Origin: Eucalyptus grandis
Lineage: Eukaryota; Streptophyta; Magnoliopsida; Myrtales; Myrtaceae
Assembly: GCF_016545825.1 (NCBI RefSeq)
Contig: NC_052622.1
Coordinates: forward strand, 7,507,001 to 7,571,000
Length of the DNA stretch: 64,000 bases
Reading direction: 5' to 3'
Shown piece after piece: positions 13,587-24,082 of the stretch. The notes beneath the pieces were generated by a model, which worked only from the letters and a program-made list of their open reading frames with translations, searched no databases and had not been told where the DNA came from. Each line of letters opens with the position of its first letter. Positions within the stretch are counted from its first letter, which is position 1. The position numbers and the translations under genes are program-made.

Positions 13587-13636
<50 letters not shown>

Positions 13637-14196
13637 GTTCTGACTTTTTCTTTTTTTCTGCAGTTTTTCCTTTTGCACTTTCTGCAGAAAAACTTTCTTC
13701 TCTTTCTCTTTTCTTTTCTGAATTTTTTTTCCAGAGAAGCCCCCGCCTCCTCTTCTCATGCCGTACACTGCCCTTTTATAAGCAAGTATAATGCGATATT
13801 CTTAGAATATTTCGAAATTTGCCTATAACCTCCGAATCACAAAATCCTTTTATCTCATAATATTCTCTTTATCTCCTAAATATTTTCTACTGATTTTTAA
13901 AGATAAGATCACAACCCGATTTTCTTAAATTCCAAAAATTCTCATTTCAAATCGCAATTTCAAAAAACGGGCTCGGGCCAATTTGTACTCTTTTCGTGGG
14001 CTTAGCCCAGCCTGCTAATTTCAAACTCAAAAACACCAATTTGACCCATCCGCCACCGGTCCAAGAAATAAAAATGCAAAATATGCAAACTAAATGTAGC
14101 TATGCAATTAATATTTTTTTTTTCAGGGATAAAATTAACCCCTAATTTTTTATGCAATAAATGACTAAATGGATCGCCAAAATTTAGGTGTCAACA
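11095..14196 (-). repeat. 5' LTR of the Tat-like element (complete, about 3.1 kb)
   Basis: It runs from the element-sense TGTTGACACC at 14,196 to the primer site at 11,094. The part from about 12,190 matches 1-1,981. The GC-rich block is at 12,780-13,560. A CT microsatellite (about 13,590-13,634) is much longer than the one in the other LTR. The last bases before the primer site do not end in a clear CA, so the lower boundary is good to a few bases. Confidence 0.8.
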
Positions 14197-14359
14197 ACAG
14201 TAAACAAGTTCTTATGAGGTGTTATATGATAAGAACACTACAAATCTAGCACTCATTCGTCTTCTGACAAAATAGTAGTGACCCATAAAACAACTTCTGC
14301 ATCACTAGTTCTCCCTTCGGTAACATTCGCTACACTGGTTGTGGCATTCTACCTATCAC

Positions 14360-15043
14360 CTTTGTTCCTCTGCTTCGGATAATTTCTCCCGATGTGCTCC
14401 TCCTCGTGACACTTAAAGCACTTCACGTAACTCTTGGACTTTCTATGGCGTGATTTCAACCTACTTTTACCTCTGCCACCACTAGGCCCTCAATGTTGCT
14501 CTCTACCTCGAATTGTTAGTGTTTGCGCTATCTTTTACACCAAACCGTCATCTCACAACTTTCTCTACCAATCTTTAAAAATAGACTTTACCTCTTCGAG
14601 GTAATCGTAGTACGTCCCTATAACAATAAATCAGTAAAGTGCTCTCATGAATCTGACAAAGAAGTTAACAACATCATACCATGTTCTTCATCATCAAGTA
14701 TCTTACTAACGTTCTTCAAATTCATCATGAATTTATTGAATTCATCCAGGTAGGATTTGATAGACATACTTTCAGTATATTTAAACTGAAACATCATCTT
14801 CAATATGTACAAATGATTGTTCAAACCCTTCTTCAAATAGAATGTCTGAAGTTTTGCCCATAATGCTGTGGCATCCTTTTTCTCAGCCACCTCTATTAAA
14901 ACCACATCTGACAAATTCAACAGAATTGTGCTCTTTGATCTTTTCATTAACTTTACCCTCTCAAAGGCTTTCATTATATTCAGCAACTCATTTTCACCAT
15001 CCAGTGCCTTGGCCAAACTTTGGATTGTTGATAATTCCCACAT
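14360..15043 (-). pseudogene. Copia gag polyprotein remnant
   Basis: An ORF at 14,645-15,043 (132 codons) carries the Copia gag (UBN2-type) pattern: ATALWAKLQTFYLKKGLNN, then YLDEFNKFMMNLKN, then LLTSLSDS. Farther down, in a broken frame (14,377-14,427), lies the zinc knuckle CFKCHEEEH. Its last cysteine has become tyrosine (IGRNY), so the C-x2-C-x4-H-x4-C motif is dead. In a live element this gag would package the RNA into virus-like particles. Confidence 0.75.
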
Positions 15044-15202
15044 CTTAATGCTTCATAACCCAAAGTTGTTCCTCCCATTAAACTTCTCACTTTCAGATTT
15101 CGCTTTAGGCATAATTGTAATAACGAAATTTTCAAATAATAATCAGACAAACAAAAGCGCCAAATCACAATAAAGAAATCCGACCCCAAGCTCCGATACT
15201 AA

Positions 15203-16027
15203 TGGTTGAAATATAATACGTGGAAACGACAATATCTTGCAATTTATATCAATATGAAATCATCAAAGAAATCAACAATAAATAATAAGGACACAAGAGA
15301 TTTATGTGATTCGGTCCGATTATCGGTATCTACGTCCATGAGGAGTCAGCAGCAAATAATCCACTATAATCGAGAGTCGAGTTTACAATCGCTCAAACGC
15401 CGAGTGTTTCTCATACCTAGATTTAAACTCAAATTCAAAGTGTTTATAAATAAACAACTCACTTGGACTTAAACTCACGGCACAAATTCACCACGCGTTC
15501 AAGCTCAAACAAAACGCTCTATGTATGCCCAAAAACAAGAACTCCAATGTTGGTCTTTTGCTTCACATAGGTATGGCTTCGTGTTCTTGTTTGGGCTTCA
15601 TGCAGCTTCTTCGACGTGCAGCTTCTCTCTTCTTTCTTTCTTTCCATGTGGCGCTATTTATGTTCAGAAGGAAAAAAAAAAAAAACCTAGGCACTTTTTA
15701 TATGGGTGCCCAAAAGTCAACAAATTTGACCTTAGACTCCACTACTTCAACACCAACAAGAATTTGGCTTTTGCATAAGACAATTTTCTTCTTTTATCTC
15801 TCCGAGCAAAGACACTTTCATTCTTTTATCTCTCCAAGCAAAGACACCTTTGCCCCTAAAAGATAAATAAATAAAATCAAATATAGTGTGGCCCTTTTTG
15901 TCTTTAGTGGTAGATCACATCTTCCTTGATTTCTTTTGTATGTCCAAAAGAAAGTCCAAAAAGGAATTGCTTCTCCATCCGATTTCTAATCGTTATCCAA
16001 ATTCAAATTTGAGACATTAATTTAACA
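15203..16027 (-). repeat. 5' LTR of the truncated Copia element (825 bp)
   Basis: It has TG...CA ends on the minus strand and is followed directly by a tRNA-iMet-like primer site. No second copy lies in the window, so the upper boundary rests on the TGTTAAATT start alone. Confidence 0.6.
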
Positions 16028-16892
16028 TATGCTACTTAGATTCAAGGTTGCTTTTTCTTACAACTTGAAGTTAGCGAAGCCTGAGTTCGCTTTTCACTCG
16101 GCGCTTAATGCAGGTACAACATAACTGGGAAATTTATAGTCGGAGGATCTGTTTTGATTCCAGTTAGTATTGATATAATGAGAACATAGAATTTTGCTCA
16201 GTATGATGCTTTTATTTATTAGAGAATGAAAGAGTGATATTTATTAGAGAATGAAAGAGTGATACAGTTTATATCAATGGACAGGTTCACCTTATGAACT
16301 ATTTCAGCTCTCCGAGGATGTCGTTTGGCTCTTCCCTGGGCATTATATTATGTCAATTACTTTCCTGATCACCAGGAAATATTTGTACTTCTGAACGTTA
16401 ATCCATGGAAAAGGTTCGGAGATCCCTAGCTTGAAGTGAGATAAAGACAAAATCTCAAAATAATAAAGAAAACACAGATTAGTCCACCGGACCCATATGA
16501 GCGAAAAAATCATCGGCGCTGACCCTTGACATGTCATTGCGTAGACTTGCCAACAGGTTTATGATGGTAGCTTTCTCTGGAGGTAAACGTAGATCATCAC
16601 TTGCCAAAAAGATCTGTCCGATCTTGAGTGGCAAATTTTAATTTTCTTTTTTTATCCGGGACCATCCGGATGTTACTTTTAATTCCTTGACTTGCACCTT
16701 GGAAAAACTATCAGGTCTAGAAAAGAGCAGGACATCAAGGACCAAGCCTTCAACCTAACTTACAGACCGTGGAAATGTTCAGGTCTAAGTACCAACACTG
16801 ATATATATGTGCAAATACTTAGGTCATGTCTAACACCTGCAAATGGTAATGATTTGATAAATCGCACATTATATACTCAACACCAAACTGTA
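16028..16892. other. Intergenic, with a short coding-like patch
   Basis: No gene can be supported. The minus strand at about 16,490-16,640 reads like part of an exon (LASDDLRLPPEKATIINLLA...DDFFAHMG) but has no recognised domain, start or splice partners. It could be a relic of a host gene. Confidence 0.35.
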
Positions 16893-18154
16893 GGGAAAAG
16901 TACCAAAAAGTTCTAAACCTCTTGCTTTGGTACCAATTCAGTTCTAAACTTTTCAATTGGACCAATTCAGTCCTAAACCTTTTAATATTGGTACCAATTC
17001 AGTCCATCCGGCCAATTTTGACTGGCCGGCGCCGACATGGACGTCGGTCGGTGACCGGACACCGACGTGGCAATTTTTATGATTTTTTAATGATTTTTTC
17101 GAATTTTTTATTCATTTTTATTAATTTTTTCTTAATTTTTATGATTTTTTTTTTTTTTTTTTTCTGCTTTCTTCTTCGCGGTTGCCGGCAAGCCTCCGGT
17201 GAGGCTCGCCGGCCACTGGGCGAGGGCCGCGAAGCCCTCGCCTGCCGCCGGCGAGGGTCGCGGCCCTCGCCCGGCCTCTCCCCGAGCCGCGCCGAGGCGG
17301 CTTCGCCGGATCCGGGCGAGGCCGCCCGCCCGCGATTGGCGAGGCCATGGCGGCCATCGCCGGGCGGAGGCGAGGGCCGCGGCCCTCGCCAACCGCCGGC
17401 GAGGTCGCGACCCTCGCTCGGCCTCGCCTGGGGCGCGGGCGAGGCCAGCCTCGGAAGAAGGAGAGGAGGGTGTTGGGGCGGCGGGCTAGGGTTTCGGAGG
17501 CGAAGATCGGGCGGAGGAGCGGCGGCGTGAGTCGCGGGAGGTGGGGACCGGGGCCTCGAATTAGGATCTCGTGGAGGTGAGGGCGGCGATGACGAGGTCG
17601 AGAAGCTCCGGGTCGACGCCGGAGGAGGCGCCGGGGACTCGCCGGCAAGGCCGGGCGAGGCCAAGCGAGGGTCGTGACCTCGCTAGCGGCCGTGGAGGGT
17701 TTCACGGTCCTCGCCTCCGCCCGGCGATGGCCGCCATGGCCTCGCCGGCTGCGGGCGAGGCCGGCCTCGCCCGGATCCGGCGGCCGCCTCGCCGGCGGCT
17801 CTGGGAGAGGCCGGGCGAGGGCTTCGCGGCCTTCGCCCGGTGGCCGGCGAGCCTCACCGGAGGCTCGCCGGCAACCACGAAGAAGAAAGCATAAAAGAAA
17901 AGGAAAAAAAGAAAAGAAAAATGAAAAATCATAGAAAATCATAAAAATCATAAAAAAATTCGAAAAATCATAAAATTGCCACGTTAGCGTCCGGTCACCG
18001 GCCGACGTCCATGTCACGCGGCCGCCAAAATTGGCCGGATGGACTGAATTGGTACCAATATTAAAAGGTTTAGGACTGCATTGGTCCAATTGAAAAGTTT
18101 ATGACTGAATTGGTACCAATGCAAGAGGTTTAGGACTTTTTTGGTACTTTAAAG
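16893..18154. mobile_element. Foldback/TIR element with very long inverted arms
   Basis: The left arm starts at about 16,896 with AAAAGTACCAAAAAG, CTAAACCTCTTGC and GGTACCAATTCAGT. It returns in reverse complement at the right end (about 17,985-18,152). The pairing continues inward through GACATGGACGTCGG and a GC-rich part: GCCATGGCGGCCATCGCC at about 17,345 pairs with its complement at about 17,720. The arms therefore reach roughly 500 bp each around an axis near 17,530. No transposase is seen and no clear target duplication was found. It fits a non-autonomous MULE-like or foldback element. The ORFs in its GC-rich core come from base composition. Confidence 0.75.
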
Positions 18155-19904
18155 ACATGCATTTTCTGTATTACAAGGATATTGAGCTCGTCCTGTCAAC
18201 AATAGATGAGAACTTGCTATAATTTTTGTCACATCCCAAATCCTATCAGAGTAGGAGTAATGGCACAGCCATCATTCTCTTTTGATGAAGGACGCAGCCT
18301 CAAAGTCAAAACAAAATATTTTAGTTTCTATAATCCAATCAAACATATGAATACATCTTCAACACAAACCCAAAATTCAACTACCAAAAGTTTCTCACTA
18401 TGGACGCTCTCGTCCTACTTGATACTAACAAAAGGACCTAAAAAATTAAGAAAGAATGGGGTAAAAACAGCACAGGTGCCAAATTTCCAGAAGTTCCTTC
18501 TCTCTAGAATTGAAATTCCAGAGAATTCATAGCCGATTCACCTTCTTAGGACGTCATTCACCGCCGTTGATCATCGCCTCAAGCCATCCCTATTCTCAAC
18601 CACCATTGTCGCTGAAGAGCTTGTGCCACATTCACCATTTATTATTTCGTTCATTCCAGTCTTCGAGTTGTTTCTGTGACTGCCTTGCTCATATCCAATT
18701 GATATGTTTAATCGAATGGTATCTGCTCCCGTTTTAGCAAAACTCGGACCGATATCTTAGCTCAGTTTGTTTCGCAAAGACCGAATGATTTAGAAAATAT
18801 TTTTTTTTTAAAGTGATAATTTTTATCATTTAAATAAATGAATGAATAAAAAATGTTTTCATCCTCCATGATAAATTGTTATCAATAAGGAAAGCATTTT
18901 CATTTGATTAATTATTTCAAGCAAGCAATCATTTTTAGAAAATGTTAGCTTCTGCTATCAATTTGAACTCATTGTGTTGCTTTGGTGATGATATGGAGAC
19001 GAATCGTTGACATATTCTGGTGCATGGATCATTAGATTAAAATGTCAACCAAGTGTTGCATGATTTTTTTAGGGAATCTGTATACGAATTTGAGTAGAAC
19101 TCTTGCACATCGGCGTTCGGTTGATCGTTACGTGTTCGGAATAAGACGTTTATGTTTGATCCTTTCAATTGCAACTTTGAATTGATCTGCCGAGACCACC
19201 CATCTGGCCTGTTCATCGTCGTACGTGATCATATGTGAATTCGTCCGTTCAGTTTTTATTTTGTGATAATTACTAGTAGTATTATACCACAAGCCTCATT
19301 GATAGTGGTAAGTAATTATCGTATAATAAAACCTTTATGTAGGACTTTATTCTCATTTTAGTAATAAGAATGTTCATGTGATATAGCCTAAATTCAGAAA
19401 AAGAGATGTGAGAATAAAATAGCATTTAACCTGCCTTGGATCTTGTACATATGGTCGATCACTTTCAAATGCTAATTACCACAATATGCATGATTGTCTT
19501 GTTTTTTGTACATCAATTAAGAATTAGAGATTTTCTAGCATTTGAAATTTAAAAGTCTTAAAAATTTAAATTTCTAGCCAAAATTCACATGTGAGAGTGG
19601 CACATCATTCAACCCCGCGCGCGAATTTTACCCACTTACATGTTTGTATGTATGTATGTATGTATGTCCAGGCTACCTTTTGAAGATTTTGATCGTTACA
19701 TAGCAAAAAAAAAAAAAAAAAACACAGAGAATTTTAGTTAGTTATAAAACTTATTTAGAGAGGTATTTTAACAATGTACATTTCACTTTTGTCTGTTTAC
19801 TTTGTCTTAGATCTTGACGGAACCAGCCACAGTCTAGTTTTGGTCTGCGGTTTCTCTTTATTTCGACGATATAGGTAGAACAAACAAGAAGAAAATATTA
19901 GGCA
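18155..19904. other. Intergenic AT-rich DNA
   Basis: No supported gene. It contains a short TATG microsatellite near 19,644-19,668 and a poly-A run near 19,706. Short ORFs near 18,206-18,737 show no domain. Confidence 0.4.
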
Positions 19905-19929
19905 ACAATATCCGTTAATATATGTACAC

Positions 19930-19961
19930 GATAGACTTCTCTCATAACATGTTGAAAGGAC
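19930..19961 (+). pseudogene. LRR receptor-like-protein fragment, left of the Copia insertion
   Basis: The bases before the Copia LTR read in frame as IDFSHNMLKG. This continues without a break into PPPEAPSST... at 24,083 once the element and one AGGAC copy are removed. It is the LRR core x-D-x-S-x-N-x-L-x-G of a receptor-like protein. Nothing farther upstream could be recognised as LRR sequence. Confidence 0.6.
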
Positions 19962-20569
19962 TGTTAAAGCATATAAGCCAAAGTCGAAAACAAATGCTGG
20001 AGATCAAGAGCCAAGCTTGAATGGAAACAAGGAAGATGAAGTAAAGAAGTTCAAATTAAAGTCAAAGATAGATACTGATGTACGGGAGTTAAGTTCTGGT
20101 GCAAACGGGAAGTAAGACAAGGCAGACTGGGCTTGGGAAGTGCAAGAACAAATGCTGGTGCTAATGATTCGATCAAGGATGGAAACGATAAACTCAACTC
20201 TACTTGCGAGGATAAAGAAAAGAAGAACAAAGAGAGCATGAGTTACATCAACAACACGTGCTCATTGAATAATAGATATTCAGTTTTAAGTCAAAACTGA
20301 ATATTTTCCGTGTTCTGTTATTTTCCCTCCTTTTGTTTTCATTTCTGTTAAAAACAGCTGTACAAGTTTTGTTTCTCGCATATAAATATGGAATGTACAA
20401 AGAACGAATACAAGAAGCACTTTATGAAGTTTACTCTCTCTTTTTCTGAGGAGCAAGAGAACCAAATACAGAAGCTCAAGATCATTTCTTCTTCTTTTGA
20501 GTCTTCATCTTTGTCAAGCTCGTTTCTTCATCTTCTCTGTTTCTCCTTCCTGTTCGTGAATTCTTCACA
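19962..20569 (+). repeat. 5' LTR of the 4.1-kb Copia element
   Basis: It starts TGTTAAAGCATATAAGCC and ends TTCTTCACA, followed at once by the primer site. A TATAAATA-like box (GCATATAAATATGG, about 20,379-20,392) probably marks its promoter. Confidence 0.9.
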
Positions 20570-20581
20570 TGGTATCAGAGC
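20570..20581 (+). other. Primer-binding site TGGTATCAGAGC
   Basis: An exact match to the standard plant Copia site for initiator-methionine tRNA, next to the 5' LTR end. Confidence 0.92.
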
Positions 20582-20589
20582 ATTTCTAA

Positions 20590-23458
20590 CTCAGAGACAC
20601 AGAGCTCTAGGAGAAGATCTATGGCATCAGCGTTTAGCTCACACCAATCTGAAAACACTGCAGTACCTGCAAAATCAACAACACATTTACTGTAACACTC
20701 GAATACAGAATATATGTCGAAGTTGTCAAATTGCAAAACATACTGCTCTACCATTTCCATTGTCTGAATCTGTAACATCTACACCTTTAGAAAAGGTGCA
20801 CTGCGATATCTGGGGACCTTCACCAGTCATTTCATTTCAAAACTTCAAGTATTATATCATCCTTGTAGATGATTTTTCTCTGTTCAGCTGGATTTACCCG
20901 ATGAGAGCAAAAGCAGACTTCTATGACATCTTTATTCTGTTTCAGAAACAGGTCGAAAATCAACTTGGCTGCAAAATCAAGACCTTCCAATGTGATGGTG
21001 GAGGTGAATTTGTTAGTCACAAGTTTCAGACACATTTACATAGCCATGGCATTAAACAACAAGTGTCCTGTCCTCATACACCGCAACGTAATGGTGTTTC
21101 CGAAAGAAAGCATCGCCATGTTGTTGAGTTAGGTCTAGCTATGCTCTATCATGCTGAAGTTCCTTTAAAATATTGGGTTGATGCTTTTCTAACAGCCATT
21201 TATATCATCAATATGCTTCCTACACCAAAGCTACGCATGCAATCACCATATAGTAGACTCTATCAGAAAGAACCGAGCTATGATCATCTCAGAGTCTTCG
21301 GCTATGCTTGTTTTCCTTGTCTCAGACCCTATGCTCAACACAAGCTAGATCCACGGTCTCTTACCTGTATATTCATTGGGTATAGCGAACGTCACAAAGG
21401 ATACAGATGTCTTGTTCCTACTACTGGTCGAATATACATCAGTAGGCATGTTATCTTTGATGAAAGGTTCTTTCCTTTCACTAAGACCCGTGTGACAGAG
21501 AACACATCATGTACAACACTATATTGACTATGGACGTAAGAGGTAAAGTTTATGGATCCAAAGAGGCCGAAATGATATCTCTTCATCGACACAAGATTCT
21601 ATACAACAACTGCATAATAATGGCATCAATCATTCTACTTCATCCTATTTGCCTCCTGAAGAACAGGACAACCTTACTTCCCTTACAACAACACAGGCTG
21701 AAGCTCCTACTCATCAGATCATTGCTGTTCACAAGATCGGGAAATATCTAGCACTATAACTCATCCTAAATGTTCACTTCGGTGGAAACAATAGCAACCA
21801 TGCTCCTACTACTTCTACTTCACACGGTACACCTACATCTCACCATATGTAGACTCGGTCAAAATCTGGAATTATCAAAACTAATCCTAAATATGCTTGT
21901 CTTGCTGAATACAAAGTACCTACTGAACCTAAATCAGTTAAGTCAGCATTAGCTAATCAAGGATGGTACACAGCTATGAAAGAAGAGATGGATGCTTTAC
22001 ATCAGAATCATACCTGGATTTTAATTCCTCGAACAACTGACATGAATGTGATCGGCTGCAAATGGGTGTTTAAAACCAAATTAGCATCTGATGGAAGTCT
22101 TGACAGGTTAAAAGCTCGTCTTGTAGCTAAAGGATTTCACCAAGAAGAAGGTGTAGATTTTACTGAAACCTTTAGCCTAGTTGTTAAACATGCTACAATT
22201 CGATTAGTTCTCTCTGTAGCCATGATGAATCAATGGCCTATTCATCAACTTGACGTCAAGAACGCATTCCTACATGGCACATTGACTGAAACAGTTTACA
22301 TGGAGCAACCTCCTGGATTCATACAGTCACAAACACCTAATCATGTGTGCCTCCTCAAGAAATCTCTTTATGGTCTTCGACAAGCTCCTCGTGCATGGTT
22401 TGATAGGTTTAGTACCTTCTTACTTGAAAATGGTTTTGTCTCAGCCTCCACCGATCCTTCTCTGTTTATTCTTCGCAATGCACAAGACACGATACTTCTC
22501 TTCCGTATGTGGATGACATTGTCTTAACCGGGAGCTCACCCTCATTACTTTCAAGTTTAATTCATTCTCTAAGCCTTCGGTTCACATGAAAGATCTAGGA
22601 TATCTTCACTACTTCCTTGGCATTGAAGCTAAACGCAACTCTACTGATCTGTTTCTCTGTCAAACCAAATATGCAATCGATCTTCTAACTCGAGGCAAAA
22701 TTGCTTGATTGTAAACCAATCTCTACTCCACTATCTCAGAGACCATATATCCTGCAATCTGATTCCATTCCCTTATCTAATCCTCTTGAATATCGAAGTC
22801 TTGTTGGTGGTCTTTAATATCTAACATTGACTCGTCCTGATATTGCCTATGCTACAAACATGTTATGCCAGAAAATGTAGCAACCAACTATTGTAGACTT
22901 TCATAACCTAAAGAGAGTTCTGCGGTATGTTAAAGGAACTATCAGCTGTGGTATATTTCTTCACTCTCGAAGCTCCAAACAACTTTATGGTTTTTCAGAT
23001 GCCGACTGGGCTGGTTGCACAGAGACTAGAAGATCTACAACTGGCTTCTGTACATTCCTCGGCTCTAATCTCATTTCTTGGACAGCAAAGAAACAGCCTA
23101 CTGTTAGTCGATCTTCTACTGAAGCAGAATATCGTGCCCTTGCCTCTGCAACTGCTGAGCTGACATGGATCAACTTTGTTCTTCGTGATATTGGTCTGTC
23201 ACTTTCTTCACCAACTCGTTTATTCTCGTGATAATCGACCGCTATTGCTCTTACCGCTAATCCCATTTTACATGCTCGCACTAAACACATCGAAGTTGAC
23301 TTTCATTTTGTACGAGAGAAGGTTGCTTCTGGCTCTCTCAATGTGTTATATTCCAAGCACTCACCAGCTTGCTGATATTTTCACAAAACCTATCTCACGA
23401 TTTGCTCATTTTGACATTCGTACCAAATTAGGAATTGGTTCTTTACCCCTTCCCAATT
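20590..23458 (+). pseudogene. Copia pol: integrase, reverse transcriptase and RNase H, broken by frameshifts and stops
   Basis: The order is gag-pre-integrase (LWHQRLAHTNLKTL, then a CRSCQIAKH zinc pair), integrase core with D (HCDIWGP), D (CDGGGEF) and E (NGVSERKHRH) in place, then RT (GCKWVFKTK, LKARLVAKGFHQEEG, QLDVKNAFLHG, LYGLRQAPRAW), and RNase H (DADWAGC, STEAEYRAL, then HIEVDFHFVRE). The integrase frame ends at 21,527. The RT frame ends at 22,527, where a base change in length throws YVDDIVLTG out of frame. In-frame stops follow in the RNase H part. Upstream gag and protease are absent. It cannot make a working polyprotein. Confidence 0.9.
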
Positions 23459-23468
23459 TGCGGGGGGA
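23459..23468 (+). other. Polypurine tract of the Copia element
   Basis: TGCGGGGGGA directly before the 3' LTR start TGTTAAAGC. Confidence 0.85.
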
Positions 23469-24077
23469 TGTTAAAGCATATAAGCCAAAGTCGAAAACAA
23501 ATGCTGGAGATCAAGAGCCAAGCTTGAATGGAAACAAGGAAGATGAAGTAAAGAAGTTCAAATTAAAGTCAAAGATAGATACCGATGTACGGGAGTTAAG
23601 TTCGGTGCAAACAGGGAAGTAAGACAAGGCGATCACTGGCTTGGGAAGTGCAGAACAAATGCTGGTGCTAATGATTCGATCAAGGATGGAAACGATAAAC
23701 TCAACTCTACTTGCGAGGATAAAGAAAAGAAGAACAAAGAGAGCATGAGTTACATCAACAACACGTGCTCATTGAATAATAGATATTCAGTTTTAAGTCA
23801 AAACTGAATATTTTCCGTGTTCTCGTTATTTTCCCTCCTTTTGTTTTCATTTCGTTAAAACAGTTGTACAAGTTTTGTTTCTCGCATATAAATACGGAAT
23901 GTACAAAGAACGAATACAAGAAGCACTTTATGAAGTTTACTCTCTCTCTTTTTTTCAAGAGCAAGAGAACCAAATACGAAGCTCAAGATCATTTCTTCTT
24001 CTTTTGAGTCTTCATCTTTGTCAAGCTCGTTTCTTCATCTTCTCTGTTTCTCCTTCCCCGTTCTTGAATTCTTCACA
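23469..24077 (+). repeat. 3' LTR of the 4.1-kb Copia element
   Basis: It matches the 5' LTR along its whole length with about 20 substitutions and small indels, and ends TTCTTGAATTCTTCACA. The AGGAC duplication follows. Confidence 0.9.
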
Positions 24078-24082
24078 AGGAC

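Larger units (their letters stand above)
1..14196 (-). mobile_element. Tat/Ogre-like Ty3-type LTR retrotransposon, non-autonomous, left end outside window
   Basis: Two near-identical direct repeats (1-1,981 and about 12,190-14,196) are LTRs. Read on the minus strand each LTR starts TGTTGACACC. A purine tract precedes the copy at 1,981, and a primer-binding site follows the copy at about 11,095, so the element runs right to left. The right LTR is about 3.1 kb, so roughly 1.1 kb of the left LTR lies outside the window. The internal part is about 9.1 kb and holds only a gag-like remnant; no protease, RT, RNase H or integrase was recognised. The tRNA-Arg primer site and the tandem repeats before the 3' LTR are known traits of the plant Tat/Ogre lineage; placement there is inference. 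It behaves like a LARD-type derivative that would need enzymes from a relative. Confidence 0.8.
14197..16027 (-). mobile_element. Copia element, 5' part (LTR, primer site, gag), truncated at 14,196
   Basis: Read on the minus strand it has an LTR (16,027 to 15,203) that starts TGTTAAATTAATG and ends CAACCA. A primer site TAGTATCGGAGC follows (15,190-15,201), 10 of 12 bases like the tRNA-iMet site TGGTATCAGAGC, then a gag remnant. The LTR contains the GGACACAAGAGATTTATGTG and TCTACGTCCATGAGGAG segments usual in Tork-type LTRs. The element breaks off exactly at the start of the Tat-like LTR, so the Tat-like element probably inserted into it and the rest lies left of the window. Confidence 0.75.
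19962..24077 (+). mobile_element. Copia LTR retrotransposon, 4.1 kb, gag and protease deleted
   Basis: Two LTRs of 608-609 bp flank the element, with perfect AGGAC target duplications at 19,957-19,961 and 24,078-24,082. A tRNA-iMet primer site lies at 20,570 and a purine tract before the 3' LTR. Directly after the primer site the sequence enters the gag-pre-integrase region, so gag and protease are missing. Pol is present but broken. The LTRs differ at about 20 places. RT motifs look like the Ale/Retrofit branch (inference). It is a non-autonomous copy now fixed inside a receptor-like-protein gene. Confidence 0.9.

Noticed and set aside
12812..13828. 338-codon plus-strand ORF in the LTR
   Set aside because: The other LTR copy has several indels that break the same frame, the composition is that of GC-rich non-coding DNA, and the end is a Ser/Leu run coded by the CT microsatellite.
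17139..18089. 316-codon minus ORF and other long ORFs in the foldback element
   Set aside because: Open frames in GC-rich inverted repeat DNA; mirror-image ORFs lie on both strands and no domain is present.
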